From Mesosutterella porci (GTDB lineage Bacteria > Pseudomonadota > Gammaproteobacteria > Burkholderiales > Burkholderiaceae_F), in the NCBI RefSeq assembly GCF_022134585.1, contig NZ_JAKNCT010000002.1, positions 180,773-244,772 of the forward strand: 64,000 nt of DNA, written 5' to 3'. A model generated the notes under the pieces. That model was given only the letters and a program-made list of their open reading frames with translations. It ran no database searches and was not told where the DNA came from. Positions 36,951-45,354 of this stretch are shown here, piece after piece. Within the stretch, counting starts at the first letter, position 1; each line of letters starts with the position of its first letter. The position numbers and the translations under genes were made by a program.

Positions 36951-37613
36951 TTGAGCACCATTTGTTTTGACTACGACAGGCGCAGTCGCGTCGGCCTTCC
37001 GGAGGCTGTTTTCTGTGAGGGCAAGGATGACGCGAGCCTCATGACCCTTTTGAAGCGCTTCGTCCGCGGCAGCGGGCGCCCCGTTCTTTTTACCCGTCTG
37101 GCCCCCGAACGGTTCGAAGCCGCCCCTTTGGAGATAAGACGCCTTTACGATTACGATCCTCTCTCGCGCACGGCCTATGGCGACTCGCTGCAGCCTGAAG
37201 GCGCGGTGCGCGGCGAAGTGGCCGTTGTGACTGCCGGGACCTCGGACGCCGCCGTGTCGCATGAGGCGGGACGAACGCTTGAATACCTGGGAATCAAGCA
37301 CCGGTATTTCGAGGACTGCGGCGTGGCCGGGCTGTGGCGGCTGCAGGAGCGGCTTGAGGAAATAAATGCCTGCTCGGTCGTCATCTGCTGCGCCGGGCTG
37401 GACGCCGCCCTGGCCTCCGTACTCGGCGGGCTCACCTCGCGGCCGCTTCTGTGCGTGCCGACCTCTGTGGGTTACGGGGCGGCCCGGGCCGGGGAGACCG
37501 CGCTTTCGGCGATGCTCTGCTCCTGCGCTCCGGGGCTGTCCACTTTCAATATCGACAATGGTTACGGCGCGGCCTGCGCGGCGGCGCGGATACTGAATCT
37601 GGGGGCCTCATGA
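36951..37613 (+). CDS. larB: Pyridinium-3,5-biscarboxylic acid mononucleotide synthase LarB
   Basis: 220 residues. LarB carboxylates and hydrolyses nicotinate adenine dinucleotide to start nickel-pincer cofactor synthesis; it is related to PurE. Family blocks VTAGTSDAAVSHEA, IICCAGLDAALASVLGGL and VPTSVGYG are visible. The start is TTG at 36951, preceded by AAGGAG with 9-nt spacing. The stop overlaps larE by the ATGA sequence, so the two are coupled. Confidence 0.9.
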   Translation: MSTICFDYDRRSRVGLPEAVFCEGKDDASLMTLLKRFVRGSGRPVLFTRLAPERFEAAPLEIRRLYDYDPLSRTAYGDSLQPEGAVRGEVAVVTAGTSDAAVSHEAGRTLEYLGIKHRYFEDCGVAGLWRLQERLEEINACSVVICCAGLDAALASVLGGLTSRPLLCVPTSVGYGAARAGETALSAMLCSCAPGLSTFNIDNGYGAACAAARILNLGAS

Positions 37614-38458
37614 CACTTGCTCTAAATGGCGCAGAGCTGATGGAGCGGCTGCGCGTCGTCCTGCAGCGCGTCGCCCCTGGGCGCCGGTTCGCTCTTGCGT
37701 ACTCCGGCGGCCTTGACAGCCGGTTTCTTTCGCATGCATCGGGGCTTCTGGGCTTTAAGCCCCTTTTGATCCATGTGACGGGCGTTCACGTGGGAGGCGA
37801 TGAGAATCTTGCACTTTCGTGGGTCCGCCGCCAGGGCTTCAGACTTAAGCTCATAGAGCTTGACCCCCTGGATGTCGAAGAGGTGGCCCGGGGTACGCGC
37901 GAGCGCTGCTACGGATGCAAGAAGGCCACCTTTTCCGCTATCCGGCGGGAGGCCGAAGGCCTGCCCGTATGCGACGGAACGAACCACTCGGACGTGAGCC
38001 CCGGGGTGTGGAGACCGGGAATCCGTGCGTTGAAGGAGCTCGGCATCGAGTCGCCCCTACAGGAGGCGAGGCTCGGCAAGCCGGAGATTCATTTCCTCGC
38101 GGCTGAAACCGGAATGGAGCGTCCGGATCAGCTCCCGGAGCCGTGCCTTCTCACGCGGCTGCCCTACGGGCGCGCCCCGACGGTCGGGACGCTGCTGAAG
38201 CTGAAGAGGGCGGAGCAGGCCGTCAGAGAAGTACTCCGGCGGGCTGGCGCATCGCAGTTGCCCTTCCGGCTGCGGCTGGTGGCTCCGGGCCGACCGGAGC
38301 TTCATTTTTCGAGAGCCTTTGCCAAAGAGCTCACTCCGGCGCTGATGGAATCTGCCCGTCAGGCTGCAGTCTCCACCGCTCCGGAGGATTTTTCAGGTCT
38401 CGCCTGCAGGGTTCTCGATACGCTTTCAGGCTACTACGACCGTCAGAGTCAGGGCTGA
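37610..38458 (+). CDS. larE: Pyridinium-3,5-bisthiocarboxylic acid synthase LarE (sulfur transferase)
   Basis: 282 residues. The ATP PP-loop is SGGLDS (32-37). LarE adenylates and sulfurates the LarB product. Three Cys fit cluster ligands: C100 and C103 (CYGC) and C179 (EPCLLTR), like the three-Cys LarE type reported to bind [4Fe-4S], rather than the one-Cys sacrificial enzyme of Lactiplantibacillus. It overlaps larB by 4 nt and ends in a terminator. Confidence 0.9.
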   Translation: MTLALNGAELMERLRVVLQRVAPGRRFALAYSGGLDSRFLSHASGLLGFKPLLIHVTGVHVGGDENLALSWVRRQGFRLKLIELDPLDVEEVARGTRERCYGCKKATFSAIRREAEGLPVCDGTNHSDVSPGVWRPGIRALKELGIESPLQEARLGKPEIHFLAAETGMERPDQLPEPCLLTRLPYGRAPTVGTLLKLKRAEQAVREVLRRAGASQLPFRLRLVAPGRPELHFSRAFAKELTPALMESARQAAVSTAPEDFSGLACRVLDTLSGYYDRQSQG

Positions 38459-38484
38459 GGCTGGATCCCGCTCAGCCCTTTTTT
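38452..38484 (+). terminator. Intrinsic terminator of larBE
   Basis: GGGCTGAG/CTCAGCCC stem with an 11-nt loop followed by six T. It includes the larE stop codon and reaches into the 3' end of the convergent larC. Confidence 0.85.
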
Positions 38485-39683
38485 CCCCTGCTCACGAGCG
38501 CCCTCACTTCAGCGGCGCTCAGGCCGCTTTTTCTCACCAGCCGCTCTATGTCGTCGAATTCGGGCTTGGTTTTCTCCGTGCCCCAGCCCCGGGCGGTCTT
38601 GACCCGCACGGGGCCAAGCGCTGTGCTCACGGTTTCAATGCTTCTGTCCAGGACGGCTCGCTGGAGGATTCTGCTGCGGACCCCGAGCGTGCTCGTATGC
38701 TTGAAAAAGACCTGTCTGATCTGGGCGGCCTCAGGGGGAGCGCAGAGGGCGCAGAGCATGGAGCCGGGACGGCCCTTTTTCATGGCGAGGGGGATGACCC
38801 ATGCGTCGAGGGCTCCGTTGTCAATCAGCAGGTCCCGGGCGAGCGCGATGTCCTCCGCGGTCATGTCGTCGATGTTGGCCGACAGTTCGCAGACCGAGTC
38901 GCAGGAGCCGGTCTCGGAGTCCCCGCCGGGGGCAGTTCCCAAAAGCGCCCTGAGGCAGTTGGGCTGGGGAAATTCCCTTGAGCCGAGGCCGCAGCCCTCC
39001 TTGAGCAGCGTCATTTCCGGCATCGGTCCGAACGCATTCGAGATGTGCGAAATCAGAGCTGCGCCTGTGGGTGTGCATAGTTCGCCGGGAAAGTCGCTTC
39101 CATAAGACGGGACGCCGTGAAGAAGGCTGGCTGTGGCCGGGGCCGGAACCGGCAGGAAGCCGTGCGCGGTGTAGGTGAGGCCGCTGCCGACGCAGACCGG
39201 CGAGCAGACGACTCTGCCGGGGTTCAGCCGCTCCATGAGCAGACACACCGAGACCACGTCGCAGACAGCGTCGGCGGTGCCGACTTCATGGAAATGGACT
39301 TCGCCCGGCGCGCACCCGTGAGCTTGCGCCTCGGCCTCTGCGATCCGGCGGTATATCGAACAGGCGTTCGCTCTGACCTTGTCGGATACGGGCAAAGAGC
39401 GGATGAAGCCGAGAATTTCATCGAACCGCGCGTGGGAGTGGCCGTGCGCGGAGCCGTGGCTGCGGGGCTGGGCGTCTTCCTCCCGGCCGTCGATTTCTAT
39501 TCTCGCCCTCCAGCCTGCCATGCCGCGGGAGGAGCCCCGTTCAAGCGAAGCGCAGACGCGGGGAATTCCGAGTGAGTTGATGTCGCGGGCAAAGCTGGCA
39601 GGATCGGGCAGCAGAGAGGCCAGGGCGGCGGTCAGCATGTTTCCCGAGGCGCCCATGGCGCACTGCAGGTAAAGGACATTCAT
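38472..39683 (-). CDS. larC: Nickel-insertion protein LarC (CTP-dependent cyclometallase)
   Basis: 403 residues. LarC inserts Ni into the pincer nucleotide with CTP. The N-terminal MNVLYLQCAMGASGNML, the His-rich segment HGSAHGHSHARF (about 77-88), VHFHEVGTADAVCDVV and LCTPTGAAL fit the family. It is one uninterrupted frame, unlike the frameshifted larC1/larC2 of lactobacilli. The start at 39683 is chosen because the TTG extension upstream has no ribosome site. It is convergent with larE. Confidence 0.9.
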   Translation of the reverse strand: MNVLYLQCAMGASGNMLTAALASLLPDPASFARDINSLGIPRVCASLERGSSRGMAGWRARIEIDGREEDAQPRSHGSAHGHSHARFDEILGFIRSLPVSDKVRANACSIYRRIAEAEAQAHGCAPGEVHFHEVGTADAVCDVVSVCLLMERLNPGRVVCSPVCVGSGLTYTAHGFLPVPAPATASLLHGVPSYGSDFPGELCTPTGAALISHISNAFGPMPEMTLLKEGCGLGSREFPQPNCLRALLGTAPGGDSETGSCDSVCELSANIDDMTAEDIALARDLLIDNGALDAWVIPLAMKKGRPGSMLCALCAPPEAAQIRQVFFKHTSTLGVRSRILQRAVLDRSIETVSTALGPVRVKTARGWGTEKTKPEFDDIERLVRKSGLSAAEVRALVSRGKKG

Positions 39684-39726
39684 GGTCAAGGTCGTGCCAG
39701 TCAAAGGAAGGTTTCCGGGGACTTCA

Positions 39727-39765
39727 TAATAAACAAGCGGGACTCTTTCCGTGAAGAGTCCCGCT
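39727..39765 (-). terminator. Intrinsic terminator of the Dcu transporter gene
   Basis: Perfect AGCGGGACTCTT/AAGAGTCCCGCT hairpin with a 6-nt loop, followed on the minus strand by TTGTTTATT. Confidence 0.8.
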
Positions 39766-39816
39766 GTTGGCCTGAATTCACTCAGTAATGTGATTTATTG
39801 AGGAATAGCAGGCAGA

Positions 39817-41169
39817 TCAGAGCCATCCATAGAGCCAGCCGATCAGCGTCCCCACGAGAGTGGCGGTAATCACGCCGATCAGGCCCGGGATGATGAACGA
39901 GTGGTTGATCACGAACTTGCCAATGTGGCAGGTGCCGGAACGGTCGAACTGCAGGGCGGCCAGATCAGATGGATAGGTCGGCAGGATGTAGTAGCCGTAG
40001 CAGGCCGAGATCATGGACACCGCAATGCCGGTGGGCACGCCCACCTGCAGCGCGACCGGGAGGATGATGGCCACGGCCGCGGCCTGCGAGTTCACAAACT
40101 TGGAAACCACCAGCAGCACGACAGCATAGAGCCAGGGGTAGGTCTGGACGGCACCGGTGAGCGAAGCCTTCAGGGCAGGCAGGTGAGCCTGGAAGAGGGT
40201 ATCGGACATCCACGCAACGCCGTACACGGCGGCGATGGCGATGGCGCCGGCGCGGAACACGGAGCTCTTGCCGACGTCAGCAGCGCGGGTGTTGCAGAAG
40301 ATCACCATAAGAGCGCCGGCGACCAGCATCATCATCTGGATGATGAGGGTCATCGACATTGCCTTTCCGCCAAAGACGGGACGAAGGCTCTTGTCGGCGC
40401 CGAATATAGCCACGATCGCAACGCATCCGAGGAAGATCCACAGGGCGGCCCACTGGGACTTGGCAAACTTCTTGCCAATCAGGGTCACGGAATCACCGTA
40501 GACATATTTCTTCTGCTCCGGATCGGAAATCAGCTTCTGGAATTCCGGATCCTTGTCCAGGTCCTTGCCGCGGAACACCGAGTACGTGGCCTCGGCGAAC
40601 ACGCCGATGGCGCCGGCAGGGACCGTCACGGAGAGGATCTTCATCATGTCGACGGTGCTTCCGTCAGGCAGGACGTGGCCGTCCAAAATAGCAACGGCGG
40701 AGACGAGCGCCACGGAAGCCGGCGAGCAGATGATGCCCATCTGAGCGGCAATCGTAGAGGCTGCCATCGGGCGCTCCGGACGAATGCCGGTCTTGATGGC
40801 GACGTCGTAAATAATCGGCAGGAGCGTGTAGACCGTGTGTCCCGTGCCGCAGAGGATCGTGAGGATCCAGGCACAGTACGGGGCGATGTACACCACCAGG
40901 CGAGGATGAGAGCGAAGAGCCTTTTCAGCAACCTGCAGCAGGCAGTCAAGGCCGCCTGAAGCCTGCAGCGTGGCCGAGCCCATGATCACGGCCAGAATGG
41001 TCAGAATCACGGAGACCGGCGGAGTGCCGGGCTTCACATGAAAGACGAAGACCAGAATCAGCAGGCCGATACCTGAAACCAGGCCCAGAGCCATACCACC
41101 CTTGCGAGCACCATAAAACAATGCGGCGAGAATGACGCACAGCTCTATCCAGAATACTGTTGGAATCAT
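39817..41169 (-). CDS. Anaerobic C4-dicarboxylate transporter, DcuA/DcuB family
   Basis: 450 residues with ten or more hydrophobic segments. The N-terminal [18 protein letters not shown], the loop [14 protein letters not shown] and the block [21 protein letters not shown] match the Dcu family, which exchanges fumarate, malate or aspartate for succinate in anaerobes. The start at 41169 has GGAGAAGAG upstream. Position between lactate racemase genes and frdC supports a role in fumarate respiration. DcuA versus DcuB cannot be decided. Confidence 0.88.
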   Translation of the reverse strand: MIPTVFWIELCVILAALFYGARKGGMALGLVSGIGLLILVFVFHVKPGTPPVSVILTILAVIMGSATLQASGGLDCLLQVAEKALRSHPRLVVYIAPYCAWILTILCGTGHTVYTLLPIIYDVAIKTGIRPERPMAASTIAAQMGIICSPASVALVSAVAILDGHVLPDGSTVDMMKILSVTVPAGAIGVFAEATYSVFRGKDLDKDPEFQKLISDPEQKKYVYGDSVTLIGKKFAKSQWAALWIFLGCVAIVAIFGADKSLRPVFGGKAMSMTLIIQMMMLVAGALMVIFCNTRAADVGKSSVFRAGAIAIAAVYGVAWMSDTLFQAHLPALKASLTGAVQTYPWLYAVVLLVVSKFVNSQAAAVAIILPVALQVGVPTGIAVSMISACYGYYILPTYPSDLAALQFDRSGTCHIGKFVINHSFIIPGLIGVITATLVGTLIGWLYGWL

Positions 41170-41696
41170 TTTTTCTCTTCTCCGAGGTGAATCAGACAGA
41201 ACAAAGTTTCTCATAAAGTGGTAGCAAACGATAAGAAAAAATGACTAAGCCTTGACATAAAACGGATGATTAAGAAATATTCAGTTACTTTTTATGACTA
41301 AGGACTAAAAAACTAATATGAATTGCCTAGTCCATATTTTTAAGTACGGACATAAACGCCCTAGATACAGGCATGCCCGGGCGTTTTCACCGCGTTGAAC
41401 TGCTTAGGCGGCAGCGGCGGGGACTGCGCCAGGAGGCCTTCGTGCACCCACCCGAGTGCGGGCGGATGTTCATCCGGAGTGCAGACAGACGTTGGGCCTG
41501 GTTTTACCGGTATACCACCTAATGTATACAGCACTACCCTACCTTGCCCTTGTCAGGGCTCAGGGACTTCCGCCCGCAAAGCTTTTTCGGCATGAAGGAG
41601 CCTGTCGCGTACGCTCGTCATTTGAAGGCCGGGACCGACGCGGCCGGGATTTTTGGCTCGGCGCTGTGCAGGAGGCTTTTTTCAGCGGCAAGGCCA
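41170..41696. other. Long intergenic region upstream of the Dcu gene
   Basis: AT-rich part 41170-41345 should hold the dcu promoter. ATGACTAAG occurs twice as a direct repeat (41241-41249 and 41294-41302, 53 bp apart), and GGACTA/TAGTCC forms an inverted repeat at about 41302-41332. From 41345 to 41696 the sequence is GC-rich with no convincing gene; it leads into the IS relic. Confidence 0.45.
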
Positions 41697-41740
41697 TTGT
41701 CTCTGTCTCTTTCGTGTCCAAAAAACCAATACCACTTCAA
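41697..41740 (-). mobile_element. Relic end of an IS3-like element
   Basis: On the minus strand the first about 30 nt (41740-41710) match the terminal repeat of the IS at 63572-63602 with one mismatch (TTGAAGTGGTATTGGTTTTT at the start). The distance from repeat to an ATG is 43 nt in both, and the first residues are similar (MALPL versus MSIPL). Beyond that the similarity stops, so only the left tip remains or the element was rearranged. Confidence 0.65.
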
Positions 41741-41751
41741 AATGCGGCGTC

Positions 41752-41787
41752 AAAAAAATCCCCTTCGTGCTAGTGCCCGAAGGGGAT
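41752..41787 (-). terminator. Intrinsic terminator of frdC
   Basis: On the minus strand ATCCCCTTCG / CGAAGGGGAT with a short loop, followed by seven T, 24 nt after the frdC stop. The gene is therefore monocistronic. Confidence 0.88.
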
Positions 41788-41811
41788 CTGCCGAATCAGC
41801 AGGCTGGAAGT

Positions 41812-42612
41812 TTATTTCTGCATCTGATCGATTTCATACCAGGGATTGACGGGCTCGTACTTCGTAGTCTGGCCCGCGTTGACCAGCTGGGCGCCGATGC
41901 TGTAGAACTTCCAGGCGGTGGCGGCGCCGCAGAGAATCATCAGGGCGGTGATCACGAGCATCGCCTTGCGCAGGCCTTCGCGCTCGCCCTTCCAGATGCC
42001 CCACTTCACGAGGACGCGGTAAAGGCCGATCAGGCCGTGAGTCTCAGCGGCGACCAGGAAGATCAGCGTATAGAGCAGGCCGTCGTGATAGGCGTGGATG
42101 CCGGACAGGTTCGGGCCAATTCCGCTCGGATTGGTCAGCATGGAAATGACGTGCGGGAAGACGCACACCAGCAGCACGACGGCGGTCAGGATCTGGACGG
42201 CCCACAGCGTGGTGTCGAAATGGTGCAGGAGATGAACGTGTCCCTTCATGTCGCGGCACTGGCGGTAGCTGCTCGGAAAGCGGCGCAGGGCGGTGAGTCC
42301 GTGCAGGCAGATCAGCAGCGTGATGAAGCCGATGAAAATGACGTGGGCCCAGGCGTGCTCCGTTCCTCCGATGAAGGTCAGTCCGGAGGTGGCCACCAGG
42401 TTCCAGAAAAGATCCTTGGAGATCTGGATGGAGCTGGTGAACGCCATGTGGCAGAACAGGAACAGGGCGAGCAGACCGCCGGTGACGGACTGAGTGACGT
42501 CCGCCCAAGCCGTCCAGCGGGACTGACGCTTCGCGTCCTTCAGGTTGGTTCCGTTGATGTTGTCCTCAGCGGTCGGGGTGTGGGCACGCAGGACATTGTC
42601 TGGGAGCTGCAT
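41812..42612 (-). CDS. frdC: Fumarate reductase dihaem cytochrome b subunit (Wolinella type)
   Basis: 266 residues, five hydrophobic helices. Four His in the right places for two b haems: H55 (FLFCHMAF), H104 (ICLHGL), H154 (VFPHVI), H192 (AETHGLIGLYR). E190 matches the proton-pathway Glu (C180) of Wolinella quinol:fumarate reductase. It anchors FrdAB and oxidises menaquinol. Notably no frdA or frdB adjoins: a terminator follows at once, then an IS relic. A succinate dehydrogenase role is the alternative. Confidence 0.88.
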   Translation of the reverse strand: MQLPDNVLRAHTPTAEDNINGTNLKDAKRQSRWTAWADVTQSVTGGLLALFLFCHMAFTSSIQISKDLFWNLVATSGLTFIGGTEHAWAHVIFIGFITLLICLHGLTALRRFPSSYRQCRDMKGHVHLLHHFDTTLWAVQILTAVVLLVCVFPHVISMLTNPSGIGPNLSGIHAYHDGLLYTLIFLVAAETHGLIGLYRVLVKWGIWKGEREGLRKAMLVITALMILCGAATAWKFYSIGAQLVNAGQTTKYEPVNPWYEIDQMQK

Positions 42613-42661
42613 GGAAAATCTCCAAAATAACAGGCTGATCTCTGCAGCCTGACTTATCGTT

Positions 42662-42689
42662 GGTATAAAAAGTGCTTTTCGGTGATCAA
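42662..42689 (-). promoter_or_regulatory. Candidate frdC promoter
   Basis: On the minus strand TTGATC (42689-42684), 16 nt, TATACC (42667-42662), about 50 nt before the ATG. A degenerate FNR-like site (TTAAC-N4-ATCAA) lies further upstream at 42719-42732. Both matches are modest. Confidence 0.35.
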
Positions 42690-42778
42690 CATTGTGCTCT
42701 TCAGGCTGGCTTAATCATTTAACTCAGATCAAATAAACGGGGTAATTTTCAAACGCTCGGGCCTTTTTTAAGTCTTAA

Positions 42779-42839
42779 TTAAGGGTAAATACTAAATAAA
42801 AATGCTTTAATTTTCAGATTTATTGGTAAATACCCTTAA
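42779..42839. repeat. Inverted repeat in AT-rich region between upp and frdC
   Basis: TTAAGGGTA (42779-42787) and TACCCTTAA (42831-42839) are perfect 9-bp arms about 43 nt apart, in a strongly AT-rich stretch just downstream of the upp stop. It may be a terminator-like structure for upp or a regulatory site for frdC. Confidence 0.4.
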
Positions 42840-42857
42840 ATTTTGCTAAAAATCTCT

Positions 42858-43511
42858 TCAGCCCACGGTTCCGAAAATTCTGTCGCCCGCATCTCCGAGG
42901 CCGGGCACGATGTAGGCATTTTCATTCAGCTTTTCATCGACGGCGCAGGTGTACAGGTCAATGCTGGGATGGGCCCGGAAGAAGAAGTCGAGGCCTTCGG
43001 GAGCGCTCACGAGGGACATGAAGCGGATATTGGATTCGGACACGCCGCGCTTGAGCAGGACATCGACCGCATGGACGGCCGAACCGCCGGTAGCCACCAT
43101 GGGGTCGGTAATGATGCAGGTACGATCCTCCAGGTGCTTGGGCATGCGCACTAGGTATTCGACCGGCTGCTTGTTTTCATCGCGGTAAAGCCCGATGTGC
43201 CCGACGCGTGCTGAGGGAATCAGTTCGAGCAGTCCGTCAGTCATTCCGAGGCCGGCTCTCAGGACGGGCACGATGACCACTTTTTTCCCGGAGAGGAACG
43301 GGGCCTCCATGGGGGCCACAGGAGTCTCGATGTGACGGCGGGTCAGGGGGAAGTCCCGCGTAAGCTCATAGCCCACCAGCAGGGAGATTTCGCGCAGCAG
43401 CTGCCTGAAGTCCTTGGTGGGGCAGTTCCTGCTTCTCATGATGGAGAGCTTGTGCTGCACCAGGGGGTGGTCGATGACATGCAGATGCGGGTAACGGGTG
43501 TTCAGGTTCAA
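42858..43511 (-). CDS. upp: Uracil phosphoribosyltransferase
   Basis: 217 residues with a TTG start at 43511, chosen because AAGGAGAG lies just upstream and no ATG fits. Makes UMP from uracil and PRPP. N-terminal [27 protein letters not shown], the PRPP loop [14 protein letters not shown] and the uracil-binding C-terminus [16 protein letters not shown] are all present. Confidence 0.95.
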   Translation of the reverse strand: MNLNTRYPHLHVIDHPLVQHKLSIMRSRNCPTKDFRQLLREISLLVGYELTRDFPLTRRHIETPVAPMEAPFLSGKKVVIVPVLRAGLGMTDGLLELIPSARVGHIGLYRDENKQPVEYLVRMPKHLEDRTCIITDPMVATGGSAVHAVDVLLKRGVSESNIRFMSLVSAPEGLDFFFRAHPSIDLYTCAVDEKLNENAYIVPGLGDAGDRIFGTVG

Positions 43512-43736
43512 GGCTCTCTCCTTCAGGTTTGCGGATATTCCGCTGGCGCAAATTCTAATGGCATGTCCCTTCCCCGGCAAAGGAGCTTCGCAGAGGCGGG
43601 CCTTTGCTTGCCGGGCGGCAGATGAATATCCCCCTGGAGGGGGTAATTTGTCATACGTTTGCCCCCTTTGCTTTAGGATTAGAGAAAAGGCCGCGGCGCG
43701 TTTTCGGCCAGGCCTGTTCCGGAAGGGAGGTGCCCA

Positions 43737-44243
43737 GTGACATTCAGATCTATCGCCGTGTTAATCGTTTTCCTAGCATCCGTGCTCTTTGTGATCGCCA
43801 ACTGGGGGCCGATCATGACCACGATGCCCGTGAGCTTCATCCTGTTCACGGTGAATGCGCCCTTCGGTCTGTTGCTGATCCTGGGCGGCAGCCTCGTGTT
43901 CCTGATTTGCCTGCTGTGGATGCTTTGGAAGCAGGCCACCGTGCTGGTGGACCTCCAGAAGGCGAACCGCGAGGCCCGGAAGGCTCGTGAGGAAGCGGAA
44001 AATGCGGAGGGCTCCAGGGTCGTCAAATTCGAGGACAGTCTGAAGGCCCGGCTCGACGCGATGGAGCAGCGGCTTGTGAGGCTGGATGAAAAGATGGCCG
44101 CGCCGTTGGCCTCGGCGCTGCAGGGCGGCGATCAGACGCTGCAGGAGCTGCAGGCGGTCTTGGCCGAGATGAAGAAAAGCCAGGACTCTCTCGGGAAAAC
44201 GGCCGCGAGGCTGGAGGAGCTGTCCGACCAGCGGCTGATCTGA
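43737..44243 (+). CDS. LapA-domain (DUF1049) inner-membrane protein
   Basis: 168 residues, GTG start preceded by GGGAGG. Two transmembrane helices (about 5-22 and 42-62) with the family motif FIANWGPI-like VIANWGP are followed by a cytoplasmic coiled coil (65-165). LapA/LapB (YciS/YciM) proteins in enterics regulate LpxC and lipopolysaccharide; here no lapB is adjacent, so the role is uncertain. It is divergent from upp. Confidence 0.7.
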   Translation: MTFRSIAVLIVFLASVLFVIANWGPIMTTMPVSFILFTVNAPFGLLLILGGSLVFLICLLWMLWKQATVLVDLQKANREARKAREEAENAEGSRVVKFEDSLKARLDAMEQRLVRLDEKMAAPLASALQGGDQTLQELQAVLAEMKKSQDSLGKTAARLEELSDQRLI

Positions 44244-44283
44244 ATAAAAAGGAGGCCGGAGAAGCTCAGGAGCTTCCCCGGCC
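44244..44283 (-). terminator. Terminator of fbp (shared with the LapA-like gene)
   Basis: GGCCGG-A-GAAGCTC / GAGCTTC-C-CCGGCC hairpin between converging genes, followed on the minus strand by TCCTTTTTATT. Confidence 0.7.
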
Positions 44284-44313
44284 GAAAGTCAGTTTCCGGC
44301 TTTCCGGGCAGCA

Positions 44314-45321
44314 TCAGTCCTGCCGGCGGTGCAGCCCCGTGACATAGTCGACCTCTTCGGAGGAGCCCATGAAGACGGCCACGCGCTGGTGGACTTTCTC
44401 AGGCTGGATCTCCAGGATGCGCTGCAGGCCGTTGGTAGCCCGTCCCCCGGCCTGCTCCATCAGCAGGGACATCGGGTTGGCCTCGTACATCAGCCGCAGC
44501 TTCCCGGGACGCGAAGGAATGCGATCGTCCCTTGGGTAAATGAAGATGCCGCCGCGGCTCAGGATGCGGTGAACTTCGGCGATCATGGCCGCCACCCACC
44601 TCATGTTGTAATTTTTTCCTCTCGGTCCGGTCTCGCCCGCAAGAAGCTCCTTCACATACTGCTGGACCGGCTTTTGCCAGTGCCTCATATTGGAGCAGTT
44701 GATGGCGAACTCGGCGGTGGACGGCGAAACGGTGATGTGCTCGCGGGTCAGGTAGAACTCGCCGACCGCAGGGTCGAAGGTAAAGGCGGACACGCCGTGG
44801 CCCAGCGTGAAGACCAGCTGGGTCTGAGTGCTGTACATGGCGTAGCCGGCTGCAACCTGGTTCACGCCAGGCTGCAGGAAATCTTTCTCAGTGACGCTGC
44901 GCTTCGCTCCGCCCGGGCACGGAAGAACTGAAAAAATGGTGCCTATCGGCGCGTTGATGTCGATGTTGCTTGAGCCGTCGAGCGGGTCGAACAGGATGAG
45001 GTAGGGACCGACCGGATACTCGGAGGGCACGCCCATCACCTCCGTCATCTCTTCGCTGGCAAAGCCCGAGAGGGCGCCGGAGGGAGCGTTGGCCCCGCAC
45101 ATGATTTCGTTGCTGATGACATCGAGCTTTTTCTGGTCTTCGCCCTGAACGTTTTCCGTGCCGGCCATGCCGAGTACGCCGGCGAGCGCACCTTCCGTAA
45201 CCTTGGAGCGGATTTTCTTACAGGCGTCGGCGACCGAAAGGATCAGTTCGGCCAGTTCTTCCGGAACGCCGTTTTCCCGCTTCTCGCGGACTAGGTACTG
45301 GTGAAGCGTCATCAAAGCCAT
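44314..45321 (-). CDS. fbp: Class I fructose-1,6-bisphosphatase
   Basis: 335 residues, normal length. Gluconeogenic conversion of fructose 1,6-bisphosphate to fructose 6-phosphate. Metal/phosphate motif [21 protein letters not shown] (about 110-130) and [18 protein letters not shown] are diagnostic. It lies 33 nt downstream of pepN and probably shares its transcript; the class II aldolase fbaA is elsewhere in the window, consistent with a gluconeogenic organism. Confidence 0.97.
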   Translation of the reverse strand: MALMTLHQYLVREKRENGVPEELAELILSVADACKKIRSKVTEGALAGVLGMAGTENVQGEDQKKLDVISNEIMCGANAPSGALSGFASEEMTEVMGVPSEYPVGPYLILFDPLDGSSNIDINAPIGTIFSVLPCPGGAKRSVTEKDFLQPGVNQVAAGYAMYSTQTQLVFTLGHGVSAFTFDPAVGEFYLTREHITVSPSTAEFAINCSNMRHWQKPVQQYVKELLAGETGPRGKNYNMRWVAAMIAEVHRILSRGGIFIYPRDDRIPSRPGKLRLMYEANPMSLLMEQAGGRATNGLQRILEIQPEKVHQRVAVFMGSSEEVDYVTGLHRRQD

Positions 45322-45354
45322 GGGGGATCTCCTTAAATCATGAAAAAAGGTGCA

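Noticed and set aside
38472..39683. Programmed frameshift in larC as in lactobacilli
   Set aside because: The gene is one uninterrupted frame covering both LarC1- and LarC2-like parts.
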